A stretch of 64,000 nucleotides of DNA from Candidatus Chlorobium masyuteum. Lineage in GTDB: Bacteria; Bacteroidota; Chlorobiia; Chlorobiales; Chlorobiaceae. Made by a program: the position numbers and the translations under genes. Below, piece after piece: positions 26,559 to 35,597 of this stretch (its first letter is position 1; each line of letters begins with the position of its first letter). The stretch covers positions 310,001-374,000 of the forward strand of contig NZ_JAAORA010000001.1 in the NCBI RefSeq assembly GCF_011601315.1, given 5' to 3'. The notes beneath the pieces are model-generated. The model was not told where the DNA came from. It was given only the letters and a program-made list of their open reading frames with translations, and did not search any database.

Positions 26559-27509
26559 GTGTATATTGAAATACGAGAAGAGGAAACCCCCAACCGGCTA
26601 AACGATGCTATGCTCCAACTGAAAACTGCGGGTTTCAAAGCTCTTGACAATCTTCGCAAAAAGGAGCTCTTTCCCCCTCAATGGCAGAACATGGAGGAGC
26701 TTGAACAGGTGTCGGACTCTGTTTTATCGCAGTTTCTGGATGAACGCTTCAGGGTATCACAGGAGCTTGGTGGCGGTTTTCTTATCTCAGCGCTGATTGA
26801 TAAAGCACTGCGCACACGGGATAACGAGCTTATGGATGACCGGAATCTGCCTGTGAGCGAAAAGCTGAAACTGGTAAGGGCTCTGGACCGGCAAAATGCC
26901 ATGATGCAGCTCTACCCGCGTTATGTTGATTTGCTGATACCCTTCATCCGGGAGATTTCTGAAACAAAAAAACGGGAAGTACGGGTGCTGGAACTGGCAA
27001 GTGGAGCCGGGGGACTGACTCTGGCGCTCGCCGAAGCCGTGCGGCAAAAAAAACTGCATGCATCGGTTACCGGGTCAGACATTGTTCCGGCATATATCGA
27101 GGCAGGTAACACACGTGCTGCAGAGCTTGGTGTTCCGGCAAGCTTCCGCTATCTCGACGCCTTTGATTTGACGTCGGCGGGCAAAGGAGCGTTTGATCTT
27201 GTCGTAATCTCGCAAAGCCTGCACCATTTCACTCCGGGCCAGCTTGCGGTCATGATAGCCCTTGCTTCAGAAAATGCTGCAACAGCGTTCGTCGGCATTG
27301 ATGGATACAGAAGTCTGCTTCTTGCCTGCGGAGTACCTTTTGTTGCCGCCATGCAGGGAATAGCGTCTTTCACCCTTGACGGACTGACATCCGCAAGAAA
27401 ATTCTATACAGAACTGGAACTGGATATGATTGCAGAGATCGCTTCCGGCAAAAAGGTTCAACGGGTGAGCTGTTCATGGCCATTAAGCGTCATGACCGTC
27501 CGGTTCTGA
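26559..27509 (+). CDS. Class I SAM-dependent methyltransferase
   Basis: A 316-residue protein. The N-terminal 130 residues are helical and unassigned; motif I LELASGAGGLTLALAEAV lies at about 146-163, motif II ends in VTGSDIV, and motif IV is DLVVISQSLHHFTP, the pattern of Methyltransf_25/31 small-molecule methylases. The start is GTG at 26559-26561 and no good Shine-Dalgarno is visible, so a downstream start cannot be excluded. It is the first of a plus-strand run that includes a haem-binding protein and a surface protein. Substrate unknown. Confidence 0.8.
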   Translation: MYIEIREEETPNRLNDAMLQLKTAGFKALDNLRKKELFPPQWQNMEELEQVSDSVLSQFLDERFRVSQELGGGFLISALIDKALRTRDNELMDDRNLPVSEKLKLVRALDRQNAMMQLYPRYVDLLIPFIREISETKKREVRVLELASGAGGLTLALAEAVRQKKLHASVTGSDIVPAYIEAGNTRAAELGVPASFRYLDAFDLTSAGKGAFDLVVISQSLHHFTPGQLAVMIALASENAATAFVGIDGYRSLLLACGVPFVAAMQGIASFTLDGLTSARKFYTELELDMIAEIASGKKVQRVSCSWPLSVMTVRF

Positions 27510-27567
27510 CAAACACTTTTTAACGAATCTTTTTCACTATCCTTAATCTAAACAGGAGACCGAACCA

Positions 27568-28059
27568 ATGAATTTTGTGAAATTTTTAGGAGGTGCCGCT
27601 ATTGCACTTGCAGCCATTCAGCTTGTTCCTTACGGACGTGATCACACAAATCCGCCGGTAACCGGTGAGCCTAAATGGGACTCCCCGAGAACTCAGGAGC
27701 TTTTCAATCGCGCCTGCAAAGACTGCCATTCCAATAATACCGTATGGCCATGGTACAGCTCGGTTGCTCCCGCTTCCTGGTTAACCCAGCTCGATGTCTC
27801 CATGGGACGCGAGGCATTCAATGTATCCGAATGGGGCCGACCTGAAGAAAATGAGGGTGAAAAAGCTGCCGAAGAAGTAAGGGAAGGTAAAATGCCCATG
27901 GTTATCTACCTGCCTGCTCATCCGGAAGCCAAGCTGAATGCACAGGAGAAGGAGGAGCTGGTCAAAGGACTCGTGGCAACATTCGGAGATGAGAAGAACG
28001 AGAAAAAGGATGCGAAGGGAGCAGCCAAACCGAAGGATAAGGATAACGACAAGGATTAA
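27568..28059 (+). CDS. Haem-binding domain protein (monohaem, membrane-anchored)
   Basis: A 163-residue exported protein. An N-terminal hydrophobic segment ([18 protein letters not shown]) acts as signal or anchor. A c-type haem site CKDCH follows near residue 50, with the conserved continuation [17 protein letters not shown] of the haem_bd family. The tail (from about 140) is highly charged, mainly Lys, Asp and Glu. It should be a periplasmic electron carrier or haem sensor. AGGAG lies about 9 nt before the ATG. It is 49 bp upstream of the glycine-rich surface protein gene. Confidence 0.85.
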   Translation: MNFVKFLGGAAIALAAIQLVPYGRDHTNPPVTGEPKWDSPRTQELFNRACKDCHSNNTVWPWYSSVAPASWLTQLDVSMGREAFNVSEWGRPEENEGEKAAEEVREGKMPMVIYLPAHPEAKLNAQEKEELVKGLVATFGDEKNEKKDAKGAAKPKDKDNDKD

Positions 28060-28108
28060 ACACGGTGCCGGAACTTTTTCAAGCGTGTTAAACGGTTAAA
28101 TCATCGCG

Positions 28109-29674
28109 ATGAAACTACAAATACCGACACCCATAAGTGGTAACCGCATCCTGGGAGGAGCTCTTCTCCTTGGTACACTTCTCAGCAGTTCAGCGGCTTA
28201 CGGAACAGAGAAGGGTGAAGCATCACCCCTCTCAACCGGAGCTCTGAAAATCTCCTATGAGGAGTTCACGCTGCCCGGAAATGAAAAGATGGGTATGACC
28301 GCGCTTGGGATAAGCCATGATTTCACAAAAAATTTCCATGCCGGCGTAGGCTCATGGATGGCGGTAAAAGGCGAACGGGGGGGGTTTATCACCCTCGGTA
28401 TTGATGGCGGACTCTCCCTCCCGCTCACCGAGAGAATCGGAGTTGACACCGGCCTCTTTATCGGCGGAGGCGGAGGCCGCGGCGGCTACACGCTCAGTGG
28501 CGGCGGGCTTATGCTTCGCTCGCATGCGGCTCTGACCTATGATCTTGGATCATGGGGCAGGTTAGGAGCAGGGGTAAGTCATGTGGACTTTCCTGATGGC
28601 GGCACGATTACCTCAACCCAGCCTTTTGTCTCCTATACCCTTCCCTTTTATTCCTTTGTTGAAAAAAGCCGGAACAATACCGGCAATCGTACACTGAAGA
28701 GCGATCAGTACCTGCAATTATCGCCAAAAAGACATGCTCTGGCTGTGATGAAGCGTGATCTGCATGTTGCCAGCACAACCCTGACCGATACTGGTTCTCC
28801 TCAGGGAAACCTCTCACTCGTCGGTATTGAGTGGCGTACCTATCTTGATGATAACTGGTTTGCCCGGCTGGAAACCGAGGGCGCAGCAGGAGGCAACAGC
28901 GCCGGATACATGCAGATTCTGGCTGGCGGAGGTTACAGAGTACCGCTTGGCGCAAATCTCTATGCAAGTTCCGACCTCTCCCTCGGCGGCGGAGGTGGAG
29001 GAGGGATCGATTCGGGTGGCGGGCTTCTGTTTAATGCCTCTGCGGACATGCAATATTTTCTTACCCGTAGTCTCTTTGCGGATATTTCGGCGGGATACCT
29101 GAAGTCCAATACCGGCACCTTTGAAGCCAAAACCCTGGCCTTCAAGATCGGATACCAGACAGGAAACAGGAGCAGGCAAAAAACAGATGCTGCTGATAAC
29201 CACATTTTTGTGCCTGCATGCATGCAAATCCGCGCAGTCAGTCAGACCTATTTCAAGGCTGCCGATAACTGGCGCAGCCATCACGCCGATCAGAATGTTG
29301 ATAACCTTGGTGTTCAGATTGATTACTTCCTCGACCGCGGCTGGTATCTTACAGGCCAGGGCCTTGCGGCATACGGCGGCGGAGCCGGGGCCTATATGAC
29401 CGGCCTTGTCGGTACGGGAGCCCGAAAAACGGTTGCAGGAAATCTCTTCCTGAATGCCGAAGGGTTGGCCGGAGCTGCGGGCGGTGGTGGTCTGGCGATC
29501 GGTTCAGGGCTGGTTTGGCAGGGAAACCTCGGTGTTGGCTATGATATCAGCCCCGCGCTGTCGGCGATGATGAGTGCAGGCCGGATGCAGGCCATGAACG
29601 GAGCGTTCAAGGCCAATGTGATCGGACTTTCACTGGGCTACAATTTTAAAAGTTATATGAGTGAAACAGATTGA
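28109..29674 (+). CDS. Exported glycine-rich protein with three-fold internal repeat
   Basis: A 521-residue protein with no recognised family. Residues 1-32 form a signal peptide (GGALLLGTLLSSSAAYG). The rest consists of three related units of about 135-145 residues (roughly 46-183, 218-352 and 372-516). Each has an amphipathic strand-rich start, a glycine run flanked by GGG (FIGGGGGRGGYTLSGGG, SLGGGGGGGIDSGGG, AGAAGGGGLAIGSG), and an end that closes on alternating hydrophobic residues and an aromatic (TLPFYSF, FKIGYQTG, LSLGYNF). Alternating patterns suggest beta strands, perhaps an outer-membrane or surface-exposed barrel. Function unknown. Confidence 0.8.
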   Translation: MKLQIPTPISGNRILGGALLLGTLLSSSAAYGTEKGEASPLSTGALKISYEEFTLPGNEKMGMTALGISHDFTKNFHAGVGSWMAVKGERGGFITLGIDGGLSLPLTERIGVDTGLFIGGGGGRGGYTLSGGGLMLRSHAALTYDLGSWGRLGAGVSHVDFPDGGTITSTQPFVSYTLPFYSFVEKSRNNTGNRTLKSDQYLQLSPKRHALAVMKRDLHVASTTLTDTGSPQGNLSLVGIEWRTYLDDNWFARLETEGAAGGNSAGYMQILAGGGYRVPLGANLYASSDLSLGGGGGGGIDSGGGLLFNASADMQYFLTRSLFADISAGYLKSNTGTFEAKTLAFKIGYQTGNRSRQKTDAADNHIFVPACMQIRAVSQTYFKAADNWRSHHADQNVDNLGVQIDYFLDRGWYLTGQGLAAYGGGAGAYMTGLVGTGARKTVAGNLFLNAEGLAGAAGGGGLAIGSGLVWQGNLGVGYDISPALSAMMSAGRMQAMNGAFKANVIGLSLGYNFKSYMSETD

Positions 29675-29683
29675 TTCGGGGCT

Positions 29684-29751
29684 GTGCTACCAATATTTCG
29701 CCCCTCCGGGGCTTAAAAAACTAATCGCTCACGACAATTGATCGTGGTGCC
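29684..29751. repeat. TIR-type element copy 4 (short), upstream of site-2-type protease
   Basis: Left end GTGCTACCAATATTTCG, right end CTCACGACAATTGATCGTGG then TGCC. The core is reduced to a CCCCTCCGGGG hairpin. Ends 44 bp before the protease start. Confidence 0.6.
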
Positions 29752-29795
29752 TATATGAATAAGTGCGGCCTTGCCAATGTTTCAGACATTTTCAG

Positions 29796-30815
29796 ATGAA
29801 TCCCCAAAAAGCCGGTGCAGGCTACTACCAGAACTACCCTCTTCATCTCCTTCTGTTTCTCCTGACGGTGCTTACCACACTTTGGGCAGGGGCATTCTGG
29901 AGCGGCCATCCGGTTACCTTCAAGAGCACCGTTCCTTTCCTTGACAATCTCTCTTCCGGAACGCAATACTCACTCTCCCTGCTTCTTTTTTTAAGTGTGC
30001 ATGAGTTCGGCCATTTTATCGCAGCTCAGCGTCATCGGGTTATGGCCACACTCCCCTACTACATTCCCCTTCCTCCCCTGCCGTTTATGCTCAGCCTCGG
30101 AACCATGGGCGCAGTCATAAAAATCAGGGAGCGAATGCCGGGAACAAAAGCCCTCTTCGATATCGGAATAACCGGCCCGTTAAGCGGTTTTATTGTCTGT
30201 TTCGGACTTCTGCTCTACGGTTTTCTGACTCTTCCTCCGGCTGATTTCATCTATACCATTCACCCCGAGCTCAAGAAATCCCTAACCGTGCACGCCCCGG
30301 ACCCGCAGGGGAGCCTCACGCTTGGCAAAAACCTGCTCTGGATTCTGCTTGAAAAAACGATAGCCCCGAAAGAGCTCCCTCCCATGACCGAGATGTATCA
30401 CTATCCCTATCTCTTCACCGGATGGCTCGGCTCGCTTGTAACCGCGCTCAACCTTCTTCCCGTCGGTCAGCTTGATGGCGGTCACGTCATCTACGCAATG
30501 TTCGGAAGAAAAGGTCATGCAACGGCAGCAAGGGGATTCCTCATTTTTATCACCATTCTCGGCTTTCCCTCGCTGCTTGAGCTACTGCTCTCCCTGCTTA
30601 AACCCGAAGCTGTCTCTCTCATACCGGAGCTGCTTCGCCACTGGTCCTGGTCGGGCTGGATCCTCTGGGCCATTATTCTGTCACGGCTCATCGGAATGAA
30701 TCACCCGCCAACAGAACACGATGAGCCTCTTTCATTTTCACGAAACGTGATCGGCTGGGTTGCAATTGCCATCTTTCTTTTGACCTTTACCCCGGTACCG
30801 TTCGGTATCAACTGA
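29796..30815 (+). CDS. Site-2 protease-type membrane metallopeptidase (M50)
   Basis: A 339-residue polytopic membrane protein. The zinc site is in VHEFGHFIAAQRH (HExxH, near residue 80), and the third ligand is in NLLPVGQLDGGHVIYAMFG near residue 225. Between and around them are at least six hydrophobic segments. Such proteases cut within or near the membrane, often to release regulators; the natural substrate here is unknown. ATG at 29796 is chosen; a GTG start at 29763 would add 11 residues. A 14-codon ORF starting at 29755 ends in TGA overlapping this ATG. Confidence 0.88.
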   Translation: MNPQKAGAGYYQNYPLHLLLFLLTVLTTLWAGAFWSGHPVTFKSTVPFLDNLSSGTQYSLSLLLFLSVHEFGHFIAAQRHRVMATLPYYIPLPPLPFMLSLGTMGAVIKIRERMPGTKALFDIGITGPLSGFIVCFGLLLYGFLTLPPADFIYTIHPELKKSLTVHAPDPQGSLTLGKNLLWILLEKTIAPKELPPMTEMYHYPYLFTGWLGSLVTALNLLPVGQLDGGHVIYAMFGRKGHATAARGFLIFITILGFPSLLELLLSLLKPEAVSLIPELLRHWSWSGWILWAIILSRLIGMNHPPTEHDEPLSFSRNVIGWVAIAIFLLTFTPVPFGIN

Positions 30816-30835
30816 AACACAAGAAGCACTATGTC

Positions 30836-31741
30836 ATGAAGAGCGGAGAAGATGCATCAACAGCATTTCAGATCAACTGCAGGGGAAGATTGCTGGACCT
30901 CTCCTCCGGCCCCAAAATCATGGGTATCCTGAATACCACGCCTGACTCCTTTTTTGACGGCGGATCATTACACAAAAAAAGCGGAGGCATTGATCTTGAC
31001 CGGGCAGTGGATCACACGCTTGAGATGATCCGAGAGGGCGCTTCAATTATCGATATCGGCGGTGAATCTTCACGCCCCGGAGCCGAAAAGATTTCCGCCA
31101 GGGAGGAGATCAAGCGAACCATTCCGCTTATCGAGCTTTTGCAGAGAAAAACCGATGTGCTGATCTCTATTGACACCTACAAGGCCGAGGTTGCCGGAAA
31201 AGCGCTTCAGGCCGGTGCTCATATGATCAATGATATTTCCGGTTTCACCTTTGATACCGCTCTTCCGGCGGTTTGCCGCCACTACAGCGCTGCGGTAATT
31301 CTGATGCACACTCCCATGAAACCCCAATCCATGCTCTGGAGCACCGATACCGGTTCCGAAAAGGGCGATATCCTTGCAAGGGTAAGCTGCTTTCTGGAGC
31401 AGTCAATTGCTGTTGCTGAAAGCAATTCGATTCATGACATTATCATCGATCCCGGATTCGGATTCGGAAAAAGTGTGGAGGAGAACTTCCGCCTGCTTGA
31501 CAGCCTCAGCTCACTCAAAAGACTCAGGCGGCCTATCCTTGCCGGACTCTCAAGAAAATCATTTCTCGGCTATGCCGTCACCCCGAACGGAGAAGAGATA
31601 CTCCCCCCCTCCGAAAGACTGACAGCCACGATAACGGCAGATACCATCGCGCTTATCAACGGGGCGAGCATCCTCAGGGTTCATGATGTTGAAGAAGCCG
31701 CCCAAAGCCTTCGTGTGCTGGACGCGATGAAGAGATTTTGA
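30836..31741 (+). CDS. folP: Dihydropteroate synthase
   Basis: A 301-residue TIM-barrel enzyme that joins dihydropterin pyrophosphate with para-aminobenzoate in folate synthesis. Signatures: IMGILNTTPDSFFDGG near residue 26 and IIDIGGESSRPGAEKIS near 65, both standard DHPS patterns; later SIDTYKAEVA, MINDISGF, VILMHTP and LAGLSRKSFLG. It is about 20-30 residues longer than the E. coli enzyme, mostly at the ends. The ATG at 30836 follows the protease stop by 20 bp. The pabBC fusion gene at 38 kb makes its aminobenzoate substrate. Confidence 0.95.
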   Translation: MKSGEDASTAFQINCRGRLLDLSSGPKIMGILNTTPDSFFDGGSLHKKSGGIDLDRAVDHTLEMIREGASIIDIGGESSRPGAEKISAREEIKRTIPLIELLQRKTDVLISIDTYKAEVAGKALQAGAHMINDISGFTFDTALPAVCRHYSAAVILMHTPMKPQSMLWSTDTGSEKGDILARVSCFLEQSIAVAESNSIHDIIIDPGFGFGKSVEENFRLLDSLSSLKRLRRPILAGLSRKSFLGYAVTPNGEEILPPSERLTATITADTIALINGASILRVHDVEEAAQSLRVLDAMKRF

Positions 31742-31797
31742 ATTCGACGAAAAGAGAATTTCTTCAAACTCCAGAGGAGCGCGATATTGGTAGTCAC

Positions 31798-31880
31798 CCA
31801 TTTCATCCCGAACTGAAAGGAGGAATCTCACTCACGACAATCAGCTCCCTCACCCGACTTCGTCGCGATTCGGGATGACA
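31798..31880. repeat. GTCATCCCGAA-type palindromic repeat, second copy
   Basis: Left arm TTCATCCCGAACTGAAAGG (from about 31803), right arm ATTCGGGATGAC (to 31879) followed by an A-run on the plus strand, as in the copy at 20.3 kb. Also contains CTCACGACAATCAG, resembling an end of the TIR-type elements. Located 3' of folP. Confidence 0.6.
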
Positions 31881-31918
31881 AAAAAAAGAGAGCGCATTGA
31901 TATGCTTCATTGTCCCAT

Positions 31919-31948
31919 CTGTCCTATTGGTCCTATTGGTCCTATTGC
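31919..31948. repeat. 9-bp tandem repeat upstream of smc
   Basis: Three adjacent units of TCCTATTGG or a one-base variant, beginning CTGTCCTATTGGTCCTATTG. It lies about 95 bp before the smc start. Because units are 9 bp, changes in number would not shift a reading frame, but could alter promoter spacing. Confidence 0.75.
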
Positions 31949-32040
31949 CGCGGAATCCTTCGAATTCACTGGTATACCGTTTTTTTTCTTACTTTTGTTA
32001 TCTGTGCCTGAATCGAGATTGCCAAACCCTCACTGTTCAG

Positions 32041-35000
32041 ATGTACCTTTCCAAAATTGAACTCTTCGGCTTCAAAAGCTTTGCTCACAAGGTCAGAATA
32101 AGCTTTGACAAGGGACTTACAGCAATTGTCGGCCCCAATGGATGCGGCAAGACCAATGTTGTTGATGCAATGCGCTGGGTTCTCGGCGAGCAGAAATCAT
32201 CCCTTCTCCGATCCGCAAAAATGGAGAACATTATTTTCAACGGATCGAAAAACCTCAAGCCGCTCAGTCTCACCGAAGTTTCGATCACTGTTGAGAACAC
32301 AAAAAATGTGCTCCCGATCGAGTATACCGAAGTGACCGTCACCCGCCGTATTTACCGGAGCGGAGAGAGTGAGTTCCTGTTAAACCAGGTCCCCTGCCGC
32401 CTCAAGGATATTCTCGATCTTTTTACCGATACCGGCATGGGCAGCGATGCCTATTCGGTTATCGAGCTGAAGATGATTGAAGAGATCATCAGCAATAAAA
32501 GCGAGGAGCGGCTCAAGCTTTTTGAAGAGGCCGCCGGTATTACCCGTTACAAACAGCGCAGAAAACAGACATTCAAACTGCTTGAAAGCGCATCTCGTGA
32601 CCTGTCAAGGGTGGATGATGTGCTGGCTGAAGTTGAAAAAAAGGTACGGAGCCTGAAACTCCAGGTAAGGAAAGCAGAGAAACTGCGGGAGCTGAAAAAG
32701 GAGATCCGCGAGCTTGATCTGGCACTCTCATGGCTTTCCATGGAGGAGTTACGCGAAAAGCTTGAGCCCATGCGGCAAAGAATCAGGGAGGAGGAGCTGC
32801 GGAATCACGAGTGTGCAGCAAAAATCGCCACAGAGGACAGCGTTACCCAGGAGCGTGAACTGGGTCTGCTTCAGGAAGAGACTACGCTCTCTGAAACACA
32901 AAAATCACTCAACGAGCTGAATCAGCAGATTCACCTGCTTGAAAAACAGCTCCTCCAGCATGAAGAGCATCAAAAAAATCTGGTATCGATCATAGCACGA
33001 TCAGCGGTAATCATCGCTGAAAAAGAGCAGAATATCAGTGAACAGGAACGGCTCAAAAACGAGCTGCTGCAGCAGAGAGTCCCCTGTGAAGAGAGCTGTT
33101 CCGAACTCTACGATGCATTTACAAGCCTGGCTGATGAACACGACCGGCTTGACGGGACACTGCGCCGGGAGAGGGATGAACTTTCGAGAGAACGAAGAAG
33201 AAGTGCAGAACAGCAGAGTGCCGACAATCAGCTTGCCCTGACGAAACGAAGTCTCGAATCAAAAAAAGAGCATCTGCGCACCTCGGTTGAGCGGCTTGAA
33301 ACAAAAAAAGTGACCATTCTGCAAAAACTGGCAGAAGCGGCCGAAAGTGACCACCGGCTTTCAGAAGAGATTAACCGCAAACAGAACGAACTTGGCGAAG
33401 CAAAAACACGGGAGAGCCGGCTTCTGGAGCACCGCGAGAGCATAAATGCACGGATCGAAGAAAAAAGAGAGGCCCTTCTGCTCCGCCGGGACGGACGCGA
33501 CAAACTGCATAACCGTATTCTGCTTGCCAATTCCGTGCTGGATAACTTTGAAGGGATGCCTGAAGGGCTCGCTTTCCTTGAAAAGCAGAAAAACGGTAAA
33601 GCCGGCCTTGGTTGCATCTCCGATCTTCTCTCTCTTGACGACCGTTACCGCAAAGCAGTCAATGCAGCGCTGGGAGAAAGCATAAACTACTATGTCTGCC
33701 GCTCGCTCAGTGAGGCCAGGGAGGGAATTGCAAACCTTGCAAAATCGGACAAGGGTAAAGTTCATTTTCTGGTCCTTGATCTTGTTGGCGGATCGGCCGC
33801 CGGTGAGTACAAAGCACTCAGCGGCGCAGAAAAAACGCTCGACGTTATCGACTGTCCGGCGGAGCTGCAAGCCGCCCTCTGCCTTGCACTGGGCAAAAGC
33901 TACATCACCGAGAGCCTCCAGGAGGCCGAAACCCTTGCACTGCAGTATCCTGACTGCTCATTTGTCACGCTTGAGGGGGAAAAATTCAGCGGCAGCGGGG
34001 TCCTCTTCGGCGGAAGCTCAAAAAACAGCGAAGGGTTGCGATTAGGTAAAAAATCGGAACGTGAACGACTGCAAAAAGAGGTTACCGCAATTGAGAAAAC
34101 CATTCAGAAGGAGGAGGAGAGTCTCCGGATTCTGCGCGAGGAACTCGGCTCAATAAAAACGGCGGAACAGCGCCGCGACATTGAGCGGCTTGAGTCAGAG
34201 CTCGGTGCTCTTGAAAAAAGTGCTGCACGGCTGGATGCTGAAAAAAACGGAATGAAACAGGAGTCAGAGCTGACCGGGCGTGAAATCGAGTCACTTATCC
34301 AGCAGAAAAACAGTTGCGACACTGAACTGCAAAAGCTGCTGCCATCAATCACCGATAGTGAAGCGAAAGGGCGGCTTATCAGAGATACTATCCGGAAACT
34401 GCAGGAGAGCCTTACTTCGTTTGAAAACCGCTACCATGAACTTGGCAGGGAGGTCCAGACCCGCCAGAGCCGGTATAAGGATGGGCTGCTCGAACTTGAA
34501 AAGCTCAAGCTGAACATAGCCGCTGCCGACCAGAGACTTACGACGCTGCATGACGAGATCAGCAAGATGAGGGCCGAAAAGGAGAGTTCAGAAAAAGAGA
34601 TAAGCCTGGGCAGTGGTGCTTCCGATCAACTGAGCAAACAGCTCGACTCGCTTCGCATTCTCGCTGCCGGAGAACAGAAAAAACTTAACGAGCTTGAATC
34701 GGCATACAGGGAACGCCAGGCACAGCATCATGAGACCCTTGGCCAGCTGAGGGATCTTCGCCGGAAACATGATGTAGGCATGCAGCTCCTCTCGGCACTT
34801 TTACAGGAGCGCTCACAGCTCGATCAATCACTTGACCACCTCTTCACTGCCGTGCAGCTGAAACATGATTGTGATCTGGCCCTCATGAGTCCACCTGCCG
34901 TTGACAACGCTTTTGACCGTAAAAAAGCGGCAGAAAAACTTGAACAGCTGCTGAGACAACGGGAACAGTTCGGAGCCGTCAATGAGCTTGCGCTTGAAGA

Positions 35001-35577
35001 GTATGAAACAGAGAAAGAGCGGTTTGACTTCCTGACAGAGCAGAAGGAGGATCTGCTCAGCGCTGAAACACAGCTTCGCACAACCATCGATGAGATCAAC
35101 AAGACCGCCCTTGAGAAATTCGAAGCAACCTGGAGGGAAGTGCGGAAAAACTTTATCACGATTTTTCATGAGCTCTTTGATCCCGAAGATGAAGTGGATC
35201 TGATCATTCATGCCGGTGAAGACCCTCTTGAAGCTCATATCGAAATTGTGGCCAAACCGAGAGGCAAAAAACCGCTCTCAATCGAGCAGCTCAGCGGAGG
35301 AGAGAAAGCCTTGACCGCCCTTTCGCTCCTTTTTGCCATCTACCTGGTAAAACCGAGTCCGTTCTGCATTCTTGACGAAGTGGATGCTCCGCTGGATGAT
35401 GCAAATGTCGGAAGGTTCATTAAACTCCTGAAAAAATTTGAGAATAACACCCAATTTATTATTGTTACGCACAACAAAAAAACCATGGCTTCATGCCAGG
35501 CTCTTTACGGGGTCACCATGGAAGAGGAAGGGGTATCAAAACTGATTCCCGTCCGGCTGGAAAATATCAGAAACTGA
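32041..35577 (+). CDS. smc: Chromosome partition protein SMC
   Basis: A 1178-residue SMC ATPase. The N-terminal domain begins MYLSKIELFGFKSFAHKVRI with Walker A VGPNGCGKTN near residue 35. Two long coiled coils (about 170-500 and 680-1010) flank a hinge around residues 520-640 (GLGCISDLLSLDDRYRKAV). The C-terminal ATPase has the signature LSGGEKALTALSLLFA and Walker B FCILDEVDAPLDDANV. With ScpA and ScpB it condenses and segregates the chromosome; scpB lies at 46.6 kb. The frame is open further upstream through the tandem repeat, but family conservation starts exactly at this ATG. Confidence 0.97.
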   Translation: MYLSKIELFGFKSFAHKVRISFDKGLTAIVGPNGCGKTNVVDAMRWVLGEQKSSLLRSAKMENIIFNGSKNLKPLSLTEVSITVENTKNVLPIEYTEVTVTRRIYRSGESEFLLNQVPCRLKDILDLFTDTGMGSDAYSVIELKMIEEIISNKSEERLKLFEEAAGITRYKQRRKQTFKLLESASRDLSRVDDVLAEVEKKVRSLKLQVRKAEKLRELKKEIRELDLALSWLSMEELREKLEPMRQRIREEELRNHECAAKIATEDSVTQERELGLLQEETTLSETQKSLNELNQQIHLLEKQLLQHEEHQKNLVSIIARSAVIIAEKEQNISEQERLKNELLQQRVPCEESCSELYDAFTSLADEHDRLDGTLRRERDELSRERRRSAEQQSADNQLALTKRSLESKKEHLRTSVERLETKKVTILQKLAEAAESDHRLSEEINRKQNELGEAKTRESRLLEHRESINARIEEKREALLLRRDGRDKLHNRILLANSVLDNFEGMPEGLAFLEKQKNGKAGLGCISDLLSLDDRYRKAVNAALGESINYYVCRSLSEAREGIANLAKSDKGKVHFLVLDLVGGSAAGEYKALSGAEKTLDVIDCPAELQAALCLALGKSYITESLQEAETLALQYPDCSFVTLEGEKFSGSGVLFGGSSKNSEGLRLGKKSERERLQKEVTAIEKTIQKEEESLRILREELGSIKTAEQRRDIERLESELGALEKSAARLDAEKNGMKQESELTGREIESLIQQKNSCDTELQKLLPSITDSEAKGRLIRDTIRKLQESLTSFENRYHELGREVQTRQSRYKDGLLELEKLKLNIAAADQRLTTLHDEISKMRAEKESSEKEISLGSGASDQLSKQLDSLRILAAGEQKKLNELESAYRERQAQHHETLGQLRDLRRKHDVGMQLLSALLQERSQLDQSLDHLFTAVQLKHDCDLALMSPPAVDNAFDRKKAAEKLEQLLRQREQFGAVNELALEEYETEKERFDFLTEQKEDLLSAETQLRTTIDEINKTALEKFEATWREVRKNFITIFHELFDPEDEVDLIIHAGEDPLEAHIEIVAKPRGKKPLSIEQLSGGEKALTALSLLFAIYLVKPSPFCILDEVDAPLDDANVGRFIKLLKKFENNTQFIIVTHNKKTMASCQALYGVTMEEEGVSKLIPVRLENIRN

Positions 35578-35597
35578 AGAAGCCAAGGGAAAAGGAG

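Noticed and set aside
31897-32040. In-frame extension of smc upstream to 31897
   Set aside because: The extra 48 codons are hydrophobic, Cys-rich and run through the tandem repeat; SMC conservation begins at the ATG at 32041.
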